A stretch of DNA of 64,000 bases, from the NCBI RefSeq assembly GCF_025215495.1, contig NZ_CP104302.1:2666001-2730000 (forward strand), written 5' to 3'. A program made the translations under genes and the position numbers. Origin of the DNA: Mycolicibacterium brumae (GTDB taxonomy: Bacteria; Actinomycetota; Actinomycetes; Mycobacteriales; Mycobacteriaceae). This document shows positions 29,790-39,353 of the stretch, piece after piece. The number at the start of each line of letters is the position of its first letter. The stretch's first letter is position 1. A model generated the notes under the pieces. The model ran no database searches, was not told the origin of the DNA, and saw only the letters and a list, made by a program, of their open reading frames with translations.

Positions 29790-30800
29790 TCAAGCCGAAT
29801 CGGGGTCGACGGCGATGCCGTCGGCGGCGGCCTGGCACAGCCCGATGGCCACCCGTGCCCAGTCCAATGAAGCGCCGGCCAGCCCGCAGGCCGGGGTGAG
29901 GCCGATCTGAGCGGCCAGCACCGCGCGCGGGAAGCCCAGCCGGTCGGTGACCGCCGCGGCGGCCGCGGCCACCTGCTCCGCGGCCGGGACCGGGGTCACC
30001 GCGGTCGACGGCACCACGCCCAGAGCCACGGTGCGACCGGTTTCCAGGAACTCCCCCAGGCCGTCCAGTCCGCCGGCGGACAGCAGACCGGCGTCGACCG
30101 CGACGGCATGAATCTGACTGCGCCGCAGCAATTCCCACGGAACGTCGGCTGCGCAGCAGTGCGCGCTGACCGGAACCGAGACCACCGCGGCGACCTCGTC
30201 GAGGAGGGTCACTGCCAACGGCGCGTCGATCGGGTGCACCGCCGAGAGCGCCGTCACCCCGGACAGCCGCCCGGCCAGCGCCGCGGGCAGTGACGGCTCG
30301 TCGAGTTGGACGACGACGTCGGTGTCCAGCCGGCGTGCCACCTCGGCGCGGTGCGCGGCCAGGCCCTCGGCCAACGACGCGGTCAGATCGCGCACCGCCC
30401 CGGCGTCGGTGATGGCGCGGTGCCCGCCGGACAATTCCAGTTGCGCGGCCAGGGTGATCGGCCCGGGCGCGGCGACCTTGACCGGGCGGCCACTACCCCG
30501 CAGGCCGGCCTTCTCCCAGGCCTCTTCCAGCGCGTCGAGGTCTTCGGCGAGCAGGCTGCGGGCCCGGCGGGTGACCGAGCCGCGCCGGCCCACCACGCGG
30601 TAGCCGCGCGGGCAGGTGTCGACGGCGATGTCGATGAGCAACGCGCCGGCCCGCCCGACCAGATCGGCGCCCACCCCGCGAGCCGGCAGCTCGGGCAGCG
30701 GCGTCAGCGAGGTCAGTTCTCCGACAACGATTTCGGCGGCTTCCCGCGCCGAGGTTCCCGGCCACGAACCGATTCCGGTCGCGGTGGCGAATGGCCGCAT
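29790..30800 (-). CDS. MetE C-terminal/UROD-like protein (Rv3015c-like)
   Basis: The protein has 336 residues from the ATG at 30800. The fold resembles the C-terminal barrel of cobalamin-independent methionine synthase: GIGSWPGTSAREAAEIV, APGPITLAAQLELS, VVVQLDEPSL, VSAHCCAADVPWELL, and QIGLTPACGLAG. The His-Cys (SAHCC) and the later Cys (TPACGL) are at the Zn-ligand places of MetE. It lacks the N-terminal MetE half. The reaction is unknown; methyl transfer to a thiol is plausible. It lies 4 bp downstream of mnmA, same strand. Confidence 0.75.
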   Translation of the reverse strand: MRPFATATGIGSWPGTSAREAAEIVVGELTSLTPLPELPARGVGADLVGRAGALLIDIAVDTCPRGYRVVGRRGSVTRRARSLLAEDLDALEEAWEKAGLRGSGRPVKVAAPGPITLAAQLELSGGHRAITDAGAVRDLTASLAEGLAAHRAEVARRLDTDVVVQLDEPSLPAALAGRLSGVTALSAVHPIDAPLAVTLLDEVAAVVSVPVSAHCCAADVPWELLRRSQIHAVAVDAGLLSAGGLDGLGEFLETGRTVALGVVPSTAVTPVPAAEQVAAAAAAVTDRLGFPRAVLAAQIGLTPACGLAGASLDWARVAIGLCQAAADGIAVDPDSA

Positions 30801-30804
30801 CAGA

Positions 30805-31878
30805 TCACTGCGTCGCGCTGATCGTGGCGCTGGCCAGCACCTCGTCGCCGTCGGGGTCCGGGCGATAAAGCACCATGGTCTGCCCGGTGGCCACCCCGCG
30901 CAGCGGGCTGCGCAGCCGCATCCGCAGCGCGCCGTCGACAACCTCGGCGACCACGTCGGCGATCCCGCCGTGCGCGCGCACCTGCACCTGGCCCTCGACC
31001 GGCCCGGTGAAGGCCGAACCGGAGGTGAACACCGGCTCCGCGCCGGTCAGCTCGGTGACTTCGAGGTCCGCCAGGCCGCCGACGCGCACCACCCCGGTTT
31101 CGGCGTCGATGCCGGTGACGTAGCGCGGCAGGCCGTCGGGCCCGGGACCGGCGATGCCCAGGCCCTTGCGCTGCCCGATGGTGAACCCGTGCACACCGTC
31201 GTGTTCGGCGAGCACGGTCCCGGCGGCGTCGACGACGGCGCCGGGACGAACGCCGATCCGCGCGCCGAGGAACGCCCGGGTGTCACCGGACGGGATGAAA
31301 CAGATGTCGTGGCTGTCCGGCTTGTCGGCGGTGAGCAGGCCGCGCGAGGCCGCCTCGGCCCGGATCGCCGGCTTGGGGGTGTCACCGATCGGGAACACCG
31401 CGCGGCGCAACTGCTGCGCAGTGAGCACGGCCAGCACGTAGGACTGGTCCTTGTCCGCGTCGACGGCCCGGCGCAGCCTGCCGTCGGCCAACCGGGCGTA
31501 GTGGCCGGTGGCCACCGCGTCGAAGCCCAGCGCCAGCGCGCGGGCGGCCAACGCGGAGAACTTGATTCGCTCATTGCAGCGCACACACGGGTTCGGGGTC
31601 TCGCCGCGCGCGTATGACTCGACGAAGTCGTCGATCACTTCTTCCTTGAACTTGTCGGCGAAATCCCAGACGTAAAACGGTATTCCGAGCACATCGGCGA
31701 CGCGCCGGGCATCGGCGGAATCCTCCCGGGAGCAGCAACCGCGGGACCCGGTGCGCAGCGCTCCCGGCGCGGTGGACAGCGCCAGGTGCACGCCGACGAC
31801 GTCGTGTCCGGCGTCGACAATCCGGGCGGCGGCCACCGAGGAGTCCACACCGCCGCTCATCGCGACCAGCACCCTCAC
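30805..31878 (-). CDS. mnmA: tRNA-specific 2-thiouridylase MnmA
   Basis: The protein has 357 residues from the GTG at 31878, with GGGAGG upstream and a 4-bp overlap with the cysteine desulfurase gene. MnmA thiolates U34 of tRNA-Lys, -Glu and -Gln using ATP and persulfide sulfur. It shows the PP-loop SGGVDSS at residues 8-14, catalytic Cys in [12 protein letters not shown], and the second Cys in [10 protein letters not shown]. Pairing with a desulfurase in one operon supplies sulfur directly. Confidence 0.96.
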   Translation of the reverse strand: MRVLVAMSGGVDSSVAAARIVDAGHDVVGVHLALSTAPGALRTGSRGCCSREDSADARRVADVLGIPFYVWDFADKFKEEVIDDFVESYARGETPNPCVRCNERIKFSALAARALALGFDAVATGHYARLADGRLRRAVDADKDQSYVLAVLTAQQLRRAVFPIGDTPKPAIRAEAASRGLLTADKPDSHDICFIPSGDTRAFLGARIGVRPGAVVDAAGTVLAEHDGVHGFTIGQRKGLGIAGPGPDGLPRYVTGIDAETGVVRVGGLADLEVTELTGAEPVFTSGSAFTGPVEGQVQVRAHGGIADVVAEVVDGALRMRLRSPLRGVATGQTMVLYRPDPDGDEVLASATISATQ

Positions 31879-33068
31879 CGCAAACCTCCCGCGCTCGCCA
31901 GCGCGGCCTGCCGCGCCCGTTCCACGACTCCGGGCAGCACCGCCAGAGCGGCGTCGACGTCGGCGTCGACACTGGTGTGCCCCAACGTCATTCGCAGTGA
32001 TCCGCGGGCCAGCTCGCCGGTGGCGCCCATGGCGACCAGCACATGCGACGGCCCGGCGACCCCGGCGGTGCAGGCCGAGCCGGTGGAGCATTCGATTCCG
32101 TTGGCGTCCAACAACATCAGCAGCGAGTCGGATTCAGCGCCGCGGAAGGTGAAGTGCGCGTTGCCGGGCAACCGATTGGCCCGCGGGCCGTTGAGCGCCA
32201 CATCGTCGATCCCGGACAGCACGCCGGCGATGAGCCGGTCCCGCAGTCCGGCCACCCGAACGGCGCCCTCCTCCAGTTCGCCGATGGCGACCCGCGCCGC
32301 CTCGGCCAGGCCGACCGCGGCGGCGACGTCGGGCGTTCCGGAGCGCACATCACGCTCCTGTCCGCCGCCGTGGGTCAGCGGGGCGCAGCCGGTGTCGCGG
32401 CGCAGCAGCAGGGCGCCGGCGCCCACCGGGCCGCCGAATTTGTGCCCGGTCAGGCTGAGCGCTGCCAGCCCGCTGTCGGCGAAGCGCACCGGCAGCTGCC
32501 CGACGGCCTGCACCGCGTCGCTGTGGATCGGGACGCCGTGTTCGGCGGCGATCGCGGCCAGTTCGTGGATCGGCAGCACCGCGCCGACCTCATTGTTGGC
32601 CCACATGGCGGTGACCAGGGCGACGTCGTCGTGCGCGTCGAGCGCCGCCCGCAGTGAATCAGGGTCCACCGACCCGTCCGCCAAGGTGGGCAGCACGGTC
32701 AGCTCCGCGCCCTGGTGGTCGACGAGCCATTGCACGGCGTCGAGCACGGCGTGGTGCTCCACCGCGGTGGTGACGATGCGGCGGGCGGCGGGACGCTCGG
32801 CGGTGCGGGCCCAATAGATGCCCTTGACCGCCAGGTTGTCGCTCTCGGTGCCGCCGGCGGTGAAGATCACCTCCGACGGGCGCGCGCCGAGCAGCCCGGC
32901 CAGCGTCTCGCGGGCCTCTTCCATCCGCCGCCGCGCCAACCGGCCGGATCCGTGCAGCGAGGAGGGGTTGCCGACGGTCGCCAGAACCGCCGTCATCGCC
33001 TCGATGGCGCTCGGGTACATCGGGGTGGTGGCGGCGTGGTCGAGATACACCGGGGTGGCGGAGGTCAT
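31875..33068 (-). CDS. Cysteine desulfurase (IscS/NifS-like, Rv3025c orthologue)
   Basis: This 397-residue PLP enzyme takes sulfur from cysteine. It shows DHAATTPM at the start, the PLP Lys in [14 protein letters not shown], and the active-site Cys in [12 protein letters not shown], a class I (IscS/NifS) loop. M. tuberculosis Rv3025c is annotated iscS. Overlap with mnmA indicates that it feeds tRNA thiolation, and it may also serve Fe-S assembly. Confidence 0.95.
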   Translation of the reverse strand: MTSATPVYLDHAATTPMYPSAIEAMTAVLATVGNPSSLHGSGRLARRRMEEARETLAGLLGARPSEVIFTAGGTESDNLAVKGIYWARTAERPAARRIVTTAVEHHAVLDAVQWLVDHQGAELTVLPTLADGSVDPDSLRAALDAHDDVALVTAMWANNEVGAVLPIHELAAIAAEHGVPIHSDAVQAVGQLPVRFADSGLAALSLTGHKFGGPVGAGALLLRRDTGCAPLTHGGGQERDVRSGTPDVAAAVGLAEAARVAIGELEEGAVRVAGLRDRLIAGVLSGIDDVALNGPRANRLPGNAHFTFRGAESDSLLMLLDANGIECSTGSACTAGVAGPSHVLVAMGATGELARGSLRMTLGHTSVDADVDAALAVLPGVVERARQAALASAGGLR

Positions 33069-33114
33069 GACCGATCCAGGATACCGGCCCCGGGTGGGCC
33101 CGCTCGGCCCGCGG

Positions 33115-33996
33115 TCAGGCGGCGGTCGGGTGGGCGATCGGCGCGCCGGTCCGCCCCACCCCCAGCACTTGGGCCTGGGCCCGGTGCGCCAGGGTGCGCC
33201 GACTGTCCCGGGGATCGAGCTGATAACCCAGGTGCACGTGGGCGACGGTGCGCCGGGCGGTCATCAGCCGGCGGATCGAGGACCCCAGCGAGTCCTCCCC
33301 GATGTAGGCCGCGGCGGTGGAGCGGCGGCCGTCGCGGTGGTGGTAGCTGAGCCGGACCGGCTGCACCGGACGACCGGAGTCGACCGCGGCCTGGAACAAC
33401 GCCGGCGCGAAGCGCCCGTGCGCCTGCCCGCACCAGGTGGTGCCCTCCGGGAAGGCGACCACGGTCTTTCCGGACCGCAGCCGGTGCGCGACGTCGGCGA
33501 CCACCCCGGGCAGGGCCCGCAGGCTGCCGCGTTCGATCGGGATGACCCGCAGCATCCGGGCCAGCTGCCCCAGCCCCGGCCAGCAGGTCATCTCGGCCTT
33601 GGCGACAAACGCGCCGGGGGTCACCGCGCCGATGACGAAGATGTCGGCCCAGGAGATGTGGTTGCTGACGACCAGGACGCCCCGCAGATTCGGGCGAGCC
33701 CCGCCTTCGAAGCCGGACACGCTGACCCGCACACCGAGGGCGCGCAGCACCAGCCGGCAGTAGCCGCGTTGCAGGTGGGTTTTGGCGGGACCGCACAGGC
33801 CGGTGGCCGGCAGCACCGCCAGCCCGGGGGCCAGCGCGGCCAGCGCCGCCGCGCGCATCAGCAGTCGGCAGGTCACCGCGGCGCGGGAGTCCGATTCCAC
33901 GCCCGCCTGCAGGCAGCCGAGGTGGCACGAGGCGCGCGGCACCCACGGGTTCGGGCGAGCGGCCACCGGGGCCGCCGCCAGCGTCGGGGCGCTCAC
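33115..33996 (-). CDS. PlsC-type 1-acylglycerol-phosphate acyltransferase (Rv3026c-like)
   Basis: The protein has 293 residues from the GTG at 33996, overlapping the next gene by 4 bp. PlsC motifs are visible: the catalytic NHISWADIF (NHxxxxD) and the glycerophosphate-binding FPEGTTW. A hydrophobic region precedes them ([17 protein letters not shown]). It transfers an acyl chain to a lyso-lipid at the membrane. With the OlsB-like gene upstream it could form an OlsB-OlsA-type pair. No ornithine lipid has been shown here. Confidence 0.8.
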   Translation of the reverse strand: MSAPTLAAAPVAARPNPWVPRASCHLGCLQAGVESDSRAAVTCRLLMRAAALAALAPGLAVLPATGLCGPAKTHLQRGYCRLVLRALGVRVSVSGFEGGARPNLRGVLVVSNHISWADIFVIGAVTPGAFVAKAEMTCWPGLGQLARMLRVIPIERGSLRALPGVVADVAHRLRSGKTVVAFPEGTTWCGQAHGRFAPALFQAAVDSGRPVQPVRLSYHHRDGRRSTAAAYIGEDSLGSSIRRLMTARRTVAHVHLGYQLDPRDSRRTLAHRAQAQVLGVGRTGAPIAHPTAA

Positions 33997-34805
33997 TGCT
34001 GTGCCGCCACGGCGGCCGCCCCGGCCGACCGGAGTCGGTTCAGGTAGCGGGTGTCGGCGCGGCGCTTGTCCAGCAGCGCGGGGAAATCGGCCACGCCGAA
34101 GTCCGGGTCGTGCGCGGGCGGACCGCACACCTCCGCGCCGAGGCGCAGGTAGCCGCGCATCAGCGGCGGCAGCGTCGGACGGTCCAGCGCCGGCAGCTCT
34201 GCCAACCCGCGGCCGTCGAGCATGACGGGCCGGTACGGGGTGACGGTGTGCTCGGCGGCGACGGCGTGCCGGCGGGTGACGAAGTCGTGCACGCTGCGGA
34301 TCTGCGCGCCGGGCGCCCCGACGCCGTCGACCGGGACCGACACGCAGCCGGCGACGTAGTCGTAGCCGGAGCGGTCCAGATACGCCAGGATGCCGGTCCA
34401 CATCAGCAGCACCACCGCGCCGTTGCGGTGTTCGGCGCGGACCACCGCCCGGCCCATCTCCACCAGCGACGGGCGCAGCCGGTCCCAGCCGGAGATCTCG
34501 AACTCGGTGGCCGTGTACAGGCCGCCGGCGGCGATCGCCCCGGGCGGCGGCAGCATTCGGTAGCAGCCGACGAACTGGCCCGTCGTCTCCTCGCGGACCA
34601 GCAGGTGGTCGCAGTGCTGGTCGAATTCGTCGGCGTCGCGCCCGTCGGCGGCCGGCGGCAGCGCGAATCCGGGTTCGGCGGTGAACACGTCGTGGCGCAG
34701 CCGCTGGGCGGCGTCGATCAGCTCGGGGTCGGCCGACAACAGCAGCGTGTAGCGCGCGGTGGTCGCGGTGGTCTCGGTCGCGGGAATGAGAACTGAGGTG
34801 CTCAT
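33993..34805 (-). CDS. GNAT/OlsB-like N-acyltransferase (Rv3027c-like)
   Basis: The protein has 270 residues from the ATG at 34805; an upstream in-frame ATG at 34898 lies at the etf terminator and is rejected. It shows the acyltransferase pattern of the OlsB/hemolysin-like GNAT group: RLRHDVFTAEPGFALP, DEFDQHCDHLLV, VGCYRMLPP, EMGRAVVRAEHRNGAVVLLMW, and PLMRGYLRLGAEVCGPPAHD. OlsB acylates ornithine using acyl-ACP. The substrate is inferred by family only. It overlaps the PlsC-type gene. Confidence 0.72.
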   Translation of the reverse strand: MSTSVLIPATETTATTARYTLLLSADPELIDAAQRLRHDVFTAEPGFALPPAADGRDADEFDQHCDHLLVREETTGQFVGCYRMLPPPGAIAAGGLYTATEFEISGWDRLRPSLVEMGRAVVRAEHRNGAVVLLMWTGILAYLDRSGYDYVAGCVSVPVDGVGAPGAQIRSVHDFVTRRHAVAAEHTVTPYRPVMLDGRGLAELPALDRPTLPPLMRGYLRLGAEVCGPPAHDPDFGVADFPALLDKRRADTRYLNRLRSAGAAAVAAQQ

Positions 34806-34899
34806 AGGGCCAGGCTGACGCCACGAACCGGCCGGACGGCAATCGCGGCGTGACGGGTTCATGAGCGTCTGGTGACGAGTTGTGCCGTGCCCGGACACG

Positions 34900-34938
34900 C
34901 GAAAACCCCGGCACGATCACGTCGTGCCGGGGTTTTCG
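34900..34938 (-). terminator. Strong intrinsic terminator of etfBA
   Basis: A perfect 17-bp stem, CGAAAACCCCGGCACGA with its reverse complement, closes a 5-base loop. On the minus strand the stem ends GGGGTTTTCG, giving a T-tract inside the arm. It begins 14 bp after the etfA stop. Symmetric ends allow action in both directions. Confidence 0.88.
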
Positions 34939-34951
34939 GGTGCGAAGAGAA

Positions 34952-35908
34952 TCAGCCCTTACGAGCCTTGATCGCCTCGGTCAGCTGCGGGGTGACGTTG
35001 AACAGGTCACCCACGATGCCGTAGTCGGCGATCTCGAAGATCGGCGCTTCCTCGTCCTTGTTGACCACCACGATGGTCTTCGAGGTCTGCATGCCGGCCC
35101 GGTGCTGGATCGCGCCGGAGATGCCCAGGGCGATGTACAGCTGCGGGGACACGGTCTTGCCGGTCTGGCCGATCTGGAACTGGCCCGGGTAGTAGCCGGA
35201 GTCGACCGCCGCGCGGGACGCGCCGACGGCGCCGCCGAGGGAATCGGCGAGCTCCTCGACCACCGAGAACTTGTCGGCCGAGCCGACGCCGCGGCCGCCG
35301 GCCACGACGACCGAGGCCTCGGTCAGTTCCGGACGGTCACCGGCGACAACCGGCTCACGCGAGGTGATCTTGGTGGCGTTCTCCGCGGCGGCCGGCACCT
35401 CGACGGTGACCAGCTCGCCGGCGCCGGCCTCATCGGAGGCCTCGACGCCGCCGGGGCGGACGGTGATGACCGGGGAGTCGCCGTTGGCCTTGGCCTCGAC
35501 GGTGAACGCGCCACCGAAGATGGAGTGCACGCCCACGCCGCCGTCCTTGACGTCGATGACGTCGACGAGCAGGCCGGAGCCGTTGCGCGCGGCCACCCGG
35601 CCGGCGATCTCCTTGCCGTCGGCCGTGGCGGCGATGAGCACCGCCGCGGGGGCGGTGGTCTCGACCAGGTTGGACAGCACGTCCACGTACGGGGTGAGCA
35701 GGAAGCCGTCCACGTCGGCCGATTCGGCGACGTAGATCTTCGCGGCGCCGGCGGCCTTGAGGCCTTCGACCAGCGAATCGGCGGAGCCCGGGGCGCCCAC
35801 CACGACGGCGGACGGCTCGCCCAGCGTGCGGGCGGCGGTGATGAGCTCGTTGGTGACCTTCTTCAAGCCACCGTCGGCGTGCTCGACGAGCACAAGTACT
35901 TCAGCCAT
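34952..35908 (-). CDS. etfA: Electron transfer flavoprotein alpha subunit
   Basis: The protein has 318 residues, orthologous to FixB (Rv3028c). It binds FAD and passes electrons from acyl-CoA dehydrogenases to the membrane quinone pool. The C-terminal FAD motif is clear: [20 protein letters not shown] followed by IQHRAGM. The N-terminal domain begins [20 protein letters not shown]. It lies 29 bp downstream of etfB in one operon that ends at the strong hairpin at 34900-34938. Confidence 0.95.
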   Translation of the reverse strand: MAEVLVLVEHADGGLKKVTNELITAARTLGEPSAVVVGAPGSADSLVEGLKAAGAAKIYVAESADVDGFLLTPYVDVLSNLVETTAPAAVLIAATADGKEIAGRVAARNGSGLLVDVIDVKDGGVGVHSIFGGAFTVEAKANGDSPVITVRPGGVEASDEAGAGELVTVEVPAAAENATKITSREPVVAGDRPELTEASVVVAGGRGVGSADKFSVVEELADSLGGAVGASRAAVDSGYYPGQFQIGQTGKTVSPQLYIALGISGAIQHRAGMQTSKTIVVVNKDEEAPIFEIADYGIVGDLFNVTPQLTEAIKARKG

Positions 35909-35937
35909 GTGATTGCCTTTGTCTTAGGTGTGCGGTC

Positions 35938-36726
35938 TTAGATGAGCTTCTGGCCGACCAGGTACTCGGCGATCTTGACGCCGCCTTCGCCCTCGTCGGT
36001 GATCTTCTCACCGGCGGTCTTCGGGGGCTTGGGGGTCGAGGAGGTCACGGTGGACCCGGCGTTGGCGACGCCGACCTCGTCGGCCTCGACACCGATGTCG
36101 GCCAGCGACAGCACGGTGACTTCCTTCTTCTTGGCGGCCATGATGCCCTTGAAGGACGGGAAGCGCGGCTCGTTGATCTTCTCGCTGACGCTCACGATGG
36201 CGGGCAGGGTGGCCTCCAGGCCGAACACGCCCTCATCGGTCTCGCGCTCACCGGTGATCTTGTCGCCCTCGACGGTCAGCTTGCGCACGTGGGTCAGCTG
36301 CGGCAGGCCCAGGTACTCGGCGATGATCGCCGGCACCGCGCCGCCGACACCGTCGGTGGACTCATTGCCGGCGATGACCAGCTCGACGCCCTCGACGGCG
36401 CCCAGCGCGCGGGCCAGCACCCACGCGGTCTGGATCACGTCGGAGCCGTGCACGGCGTCGTCCTTGACGTGGACGGCCTTGTCGGCGCCCATCGACAGCG
36501 CCTTGCGGATCGCTTCGGTGGCCCGCTCGGGGCCGACGGTCAGCACGGTGACAGTGCCGTCGCCCTGCTTCTCCTTGATCAGCAGCGCCTCTTCGACGGC
36601 GCGCTCGTTGATCTCGTCCAGAACCGCGTCGGCGGCTTCACGGTCCAGCGTGAAATCACCGTCGGAAAGCTTGCGCTCCGACCAGGTGTCTGGGACCTGT
36701 TTGATCAGGACCACGATATTCGTCAT
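35938..36726 (-). CDS. etfB: Electron transfer flavoprotein beta subunit
   Basis: The protein has 262 residues from the ATG at 36726 (TNIVVLIKQVPDTWSERK). The open frame extends to 36831 but the upstream 35 residues cover the promoter. It is FixA-like (Rv3029c): it has the AMP-binding beta-subunit layout, including INERAVEEALLIKEKQGDG, VLARALGAVEGVELVIAGNE and STDGVGGAVPA. It is first in the etfBA operon. A GTTAC-N6-GTAAC palindrome lies about 100 bp upstream. Confidence 0.95.
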   Translation of the reverse strand: MTNIVVLIKQVPDTWSERKLSDGDFTLDREAADAVLDEINERAVEEALLIKEKQGDGTVTVLTVGPERATEAIRKALSMGADKAVHVKDDAVHGSDVIQTAWVLARALGAVEGVELVIAGNESTDGVGGAVPAIIAEYLGLPQLTHVRKLTVEGDKITGERETDEGVFGLEATLPAIVSVSEKINEPRFPSFKGIMAAKKKEVTVLSLADIGVEADEVGVANAGSTVTSSTPKPPKTAGEKITDEGEGGVKIAEYLVGQKLI

Positions 36727-36822
36727 GCTCGGTGTTCGTCCTCCTCGACGGGCCTTCGCAGGCGCCGCGAAGCGACCGCGAAGGACATTGGCATGGGCCA
36801 CGATATCGCACCATCCGGAAAT

Positions 36823-36838
36823 GTTACTCATCGGTAAC
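36823..36838. promoter_or_regulatory. Palindrome GTTACTCATCGGTAAC in the etfB/methyltransferase divergent region
   Basis: GTTAC and GTAAC are perfect inverted halves with a 6-bp spacer, in the 220-bp region between the divergent etfB and Rv3030-like genes. The form suits a TetR/GntR-type repressor. A link to fatty-acid control of etf expression is inferred, not shown. I see no other gene or RNA in 36727-36946. Confidence 0.45.
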
Positions 36839-36946
36839 TTATGATGGTCCGCGGGTCCACAATAGCGGGTCGTACTGCGGGTTCGGACCCGCCCCGGGCG
36901 TCGGGGGCTTTCTGCTGGAGGGTGTGCGCGGGATAGCCTGCCTGCA

Positions 36947-37759
36947 ATGAGTCATTCCACCGCCGACGGGCCCGTCGGCCCCACCCCCGAACATGCGACC
37001 GAGACCGAGGCCGCGGGACTTCCGCTGACCGGCGAACGCACCGTGCCCGGACTGGACGTGGAGAACTACTGGTTCCGTCGGCACGAGATCGCCTATCTGC
37101 GGATGGCCGACCGCTGCACCGGCGCTGACGTGCTCGAAGCCGGATTCGGCGAGGGCTACGGCGCGGACCTGCTGGCCGGCGTCGCCCGCCGGGTGATCGG
37201 CGTGGACTACGACGAATCCGCCGTCGCGCACGCCCGCGCCCGCTATCCGCGGGTCGAGGTCTGCCAGGGAAACCTGGCCGAACTGCCGCTGCCCGACGGC
37301 AGCGTCGACGTCGTGGTGAATTTCCAGGTCATCGAGCACCTGTGGGATCAGTCACAATTCGTCGCCGAATGCGCGCGGGTGCTGCGCCCCGGCGGCGTGC
37401 TGCTGATGTCCACGCCGAATCGGATCACCTTCACCCCCGACAGTGACGTTCCGGTCAATCCGTTCCACACCCGGGAGCTCAACGCCGCCGAGCTCGCCGA
37501 GCTGCTCACCGACGGCGGGTTCGAGATCGAGTCGATGAACGGCGTGTTCCACGGCCCGCGGCTGCGCGAGCTGGACGCCAAGTACGGCGGGTCGATCATC
37601 GACGCGCAGATCGCCCGCGCGCTGGCCGACGCGCCGTGGCCGGCGGATCTGCTGGCCGACATCGCCGGGTTGGCGGCCGACGACTTCGAACTGCTGCCCG
37701 CCGAGGACCGGGACATCGACGCCAGCCTGGACCTGCTCGCGATCGCGGTGCGCCGGTGA
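36947..37759 (+). CDS. SAM-dependent methyltransferase (Rv3030-like), MGLP region
   Basis: This 270-residue class I methyltransferase shows motif I LEAGFGEGYGADLLAG, acidic motif II VIGVDYDES, post-II QGNLAELPLPDGSVDVVVNF, and IEHLWD. M. tuberculosis Rv3030 is a proposed methylating enzyme of 6-O-methylglucose lipopolysaccharide (MGLP). Its stop overlaps the GTG of the GH57 gene by 4 bp, so the two are coupled. It is the first gene of the MGLP operon here. Confidence 0.82.
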   Translation: MSHSTADGPVGPTPEHATETEAAGLPLTGERTVPGLDVENYWFRRHEIAYLRMADRCTGADVLEAGFGEGYGADLLAGVARRVIGVDYDESAVAHARARYPRVEVCQGNLAELPLPDGSVDVVVNFQVIEHLWDQSQFVAECARVLRPGGVLLMSTPNRITFTPDSDVPVNPFHTRELNAAELAELLTDGGFEIESMNGVFHGPRLRELDAKYGGSIIDAQIARALADAPWPADLLADIAGLAADDFELLPAEDRDIDASLDLLAIAVRR

Positions 37760-39345
37760 CCGAGCAGTCCACGTCGCAGACCCCGGGGATGTTCACCCTG
37801 GTGCTGCACACCCATCTGCCCTGGCTGGCCCATCACGGCCGCTGGCCGGTCGGCGAGGAGTGGCTGTATCAATCCTGGTCGGCGTGCTACCTGCCGCTGG
37901 TGCGGGTGCTGCGCCGGCTGGCCGCCGAGGACCGGACGAATCTGCTGACGCTGGGTGTCACGCCGGTGGTCGCCGCCCAGCTCGACGATCCGTACTGCCT
38001 GGACGCCATGGAGCACTGGCTGGCGAATTGGCGGTTGCGCGCGACCGAGGCCGCCGTCTCTCCCACCGCCGGCGCCGAGCCGGGCACCGCCTGCGCCCCG
38101 GAGGCGATCCGGGCGTTCGGCGCCCGGGAGCACGCCGAGGCCCAGGCCGAGCTGGACGAGTTCGCCGGCCTGTGGCGGCACGGCGGCAGCCCGGTGCTGC
38201 GCGAGCTGGCCGACGCCGGGACGGTGGAACTGCTCGGCGGGCCGCTGGCGCACCCGTTCCAGCCGCTGCTGGCGCCGCGGCTGCGGGAGTTCGCGCTGAC
38301 CGAGGGGCTGGCCGACGCCGCCGCCCGGTTCGGCCGCACCCCGGCCGGCATCTGGGCCCCGGAATGCGCGTACGCGCCGGGCATGGAACGCGGTTACGCC
38401 GACGCCGGCGTCGGTCACTTCATGGTCGACGGGCCCTCGCTGCACGGCGACACCGCCCTCGGCCGCCCGGTCGGTGACACCGACGTGGTGGCCTTCGGCC
38501 GCGACCTGTCGGTCAGCTACCGGGTGTGGTCGCCGAAGTCCGGCTACCCCGGGCACGCCGCCTACCGCGATTTCCACACCTATCACCACGGCACCGGCCT
38601 CAAACCCGCCCGGGTGACCGGCCGCGCGGTGCCCTCGGAGGCCAAGGCCCCCTACGACCCGGCGCGCGCGGACGCCGCGGTGGACACCCACGTCGCCGAC
38701 TTCGTCGACACCGTCCGGCGCCGGTTGATTAGCGAGTCCGAGCGGATCGGCCGACCCGCGCACGTGGTGGCCGCGTTCGACACCGAACTCTTCGGGCACT
38801 GGTGGCACGAGGGGCCGATCTGGCTGGAACGGGTGCTGCGGGCGCTGCCGGCGGCCGGCGTCCGGGTCGGCACACTCGCCGACGCCCGGGCGCAGGGGTT
38901 CGTCGGGCGCCCGGTGCAGCTGCCGCCGAGTTCCTGGGGGTCGGGCAAGGACTGGCAGGTGTGGTCCGGGGATCAGGTCGGCGATCTGGTCCGGTTGAAC
39001 GCCGAGGTCGTCGACACGGCGCTCAACGCCGTCGACAAGGCGGCCGAGGTGGCCCGCGGCGCCGCCGGCCTGGGCGGGCCGATCCCGCGCGACCGGGTCG
39101 CCGACCAGATCCTGCGCGAAACCCTGCTCACGGTGTCCTCGGACTGGCCGTTCATGGTCAGCAAGAATTCGGCCGCCGAGTACGCCCGCTACCGCGCCCA
39201 CCTGCACGCGCACGCCACCCGCGAGATCGCCGGCGCGCTGGCCGCCGGCCGCCGTGACGCCGCGCAGCGACTGGCCGACGGCTGGAATCGGGCCGACGGA
39301 TTGTTCGGGGCGCTGGACTCCCGACGGCTTCGGCCGCCATGCTGA
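37756..39345 (+). CDS. Glycoside hydrolase family 57 protein (Rv3031-like)
   Basis: The protein has 529 residues from a GTG overlapping the preceding stop. The GH57 fold is seen in FTLVLHTHLPWLAHHG, the nucleophile-region GIWAPECAYAPGME (Glu), and AFDTELFGHWWHEGPIW with the acid/base Asp. It is related to GH57 glucan-branching and alpha-glucan enzymes and lies in the proposed MGLP biosynthesis cluster. It probably acts on the alpha-1,4-glucan chain of MGLP. It ends 8 bp before the next start at 39354. Confidence 0.88.
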   Translation: MTEQSTSQTPGMFTLVLHTHLPWLAHHGRWPVGEEWLYQSWSACYLPLVRVLRRLAAEDRTNLLTLGVTPVVAAQLDDPYCLDAMEHWLANWRLRATEAAVSPTAGAEPGTACAPEAIRAFGAREHAEAQAELDEFAGLWRHGGSPVLRELADAGTVELLGGPLAHPFQPLLAPRLREFALTEGLADAAARFGRTPAGIWAPECAYAPGMERGYADAGVGHFMVDGPSLHGDTALGRPVGDTDVVAFGRDLSVSYRVWSPKSGYPGHAAYRDFHTYHHGTGLKPARVTGRAVPSEAKAPYDPARADAAVDTHVADFVDTVRRRLISESERIGRPAHVVAAFDTELFGHWWHEGPIWLERVLRALPAAGVRVGTLADARAQGFVGRPVQLPPSSWGSGKDWQVWSGDQVGDLVRLNAEVVDTALNAVDKAAEVARGAAGLGGPIPRDRVADQILRETLLTVSSDWPFMVSKNSAAEYARYRAHLHAHATREIAGALAAGRRDAAQRLADGWNRADGLFGALDSRRLRPPC

Positions 39346-39353
39346 AACACGCG

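Noticed and set aside
34900..34938. The long hairpin after etfA as a further ladder-type element
   Set aside because: It is a single perfect stem with a short loop and terminal T-tract and has no TGAG/CGAG heads or stepped units, so it is an ordinary terminator.
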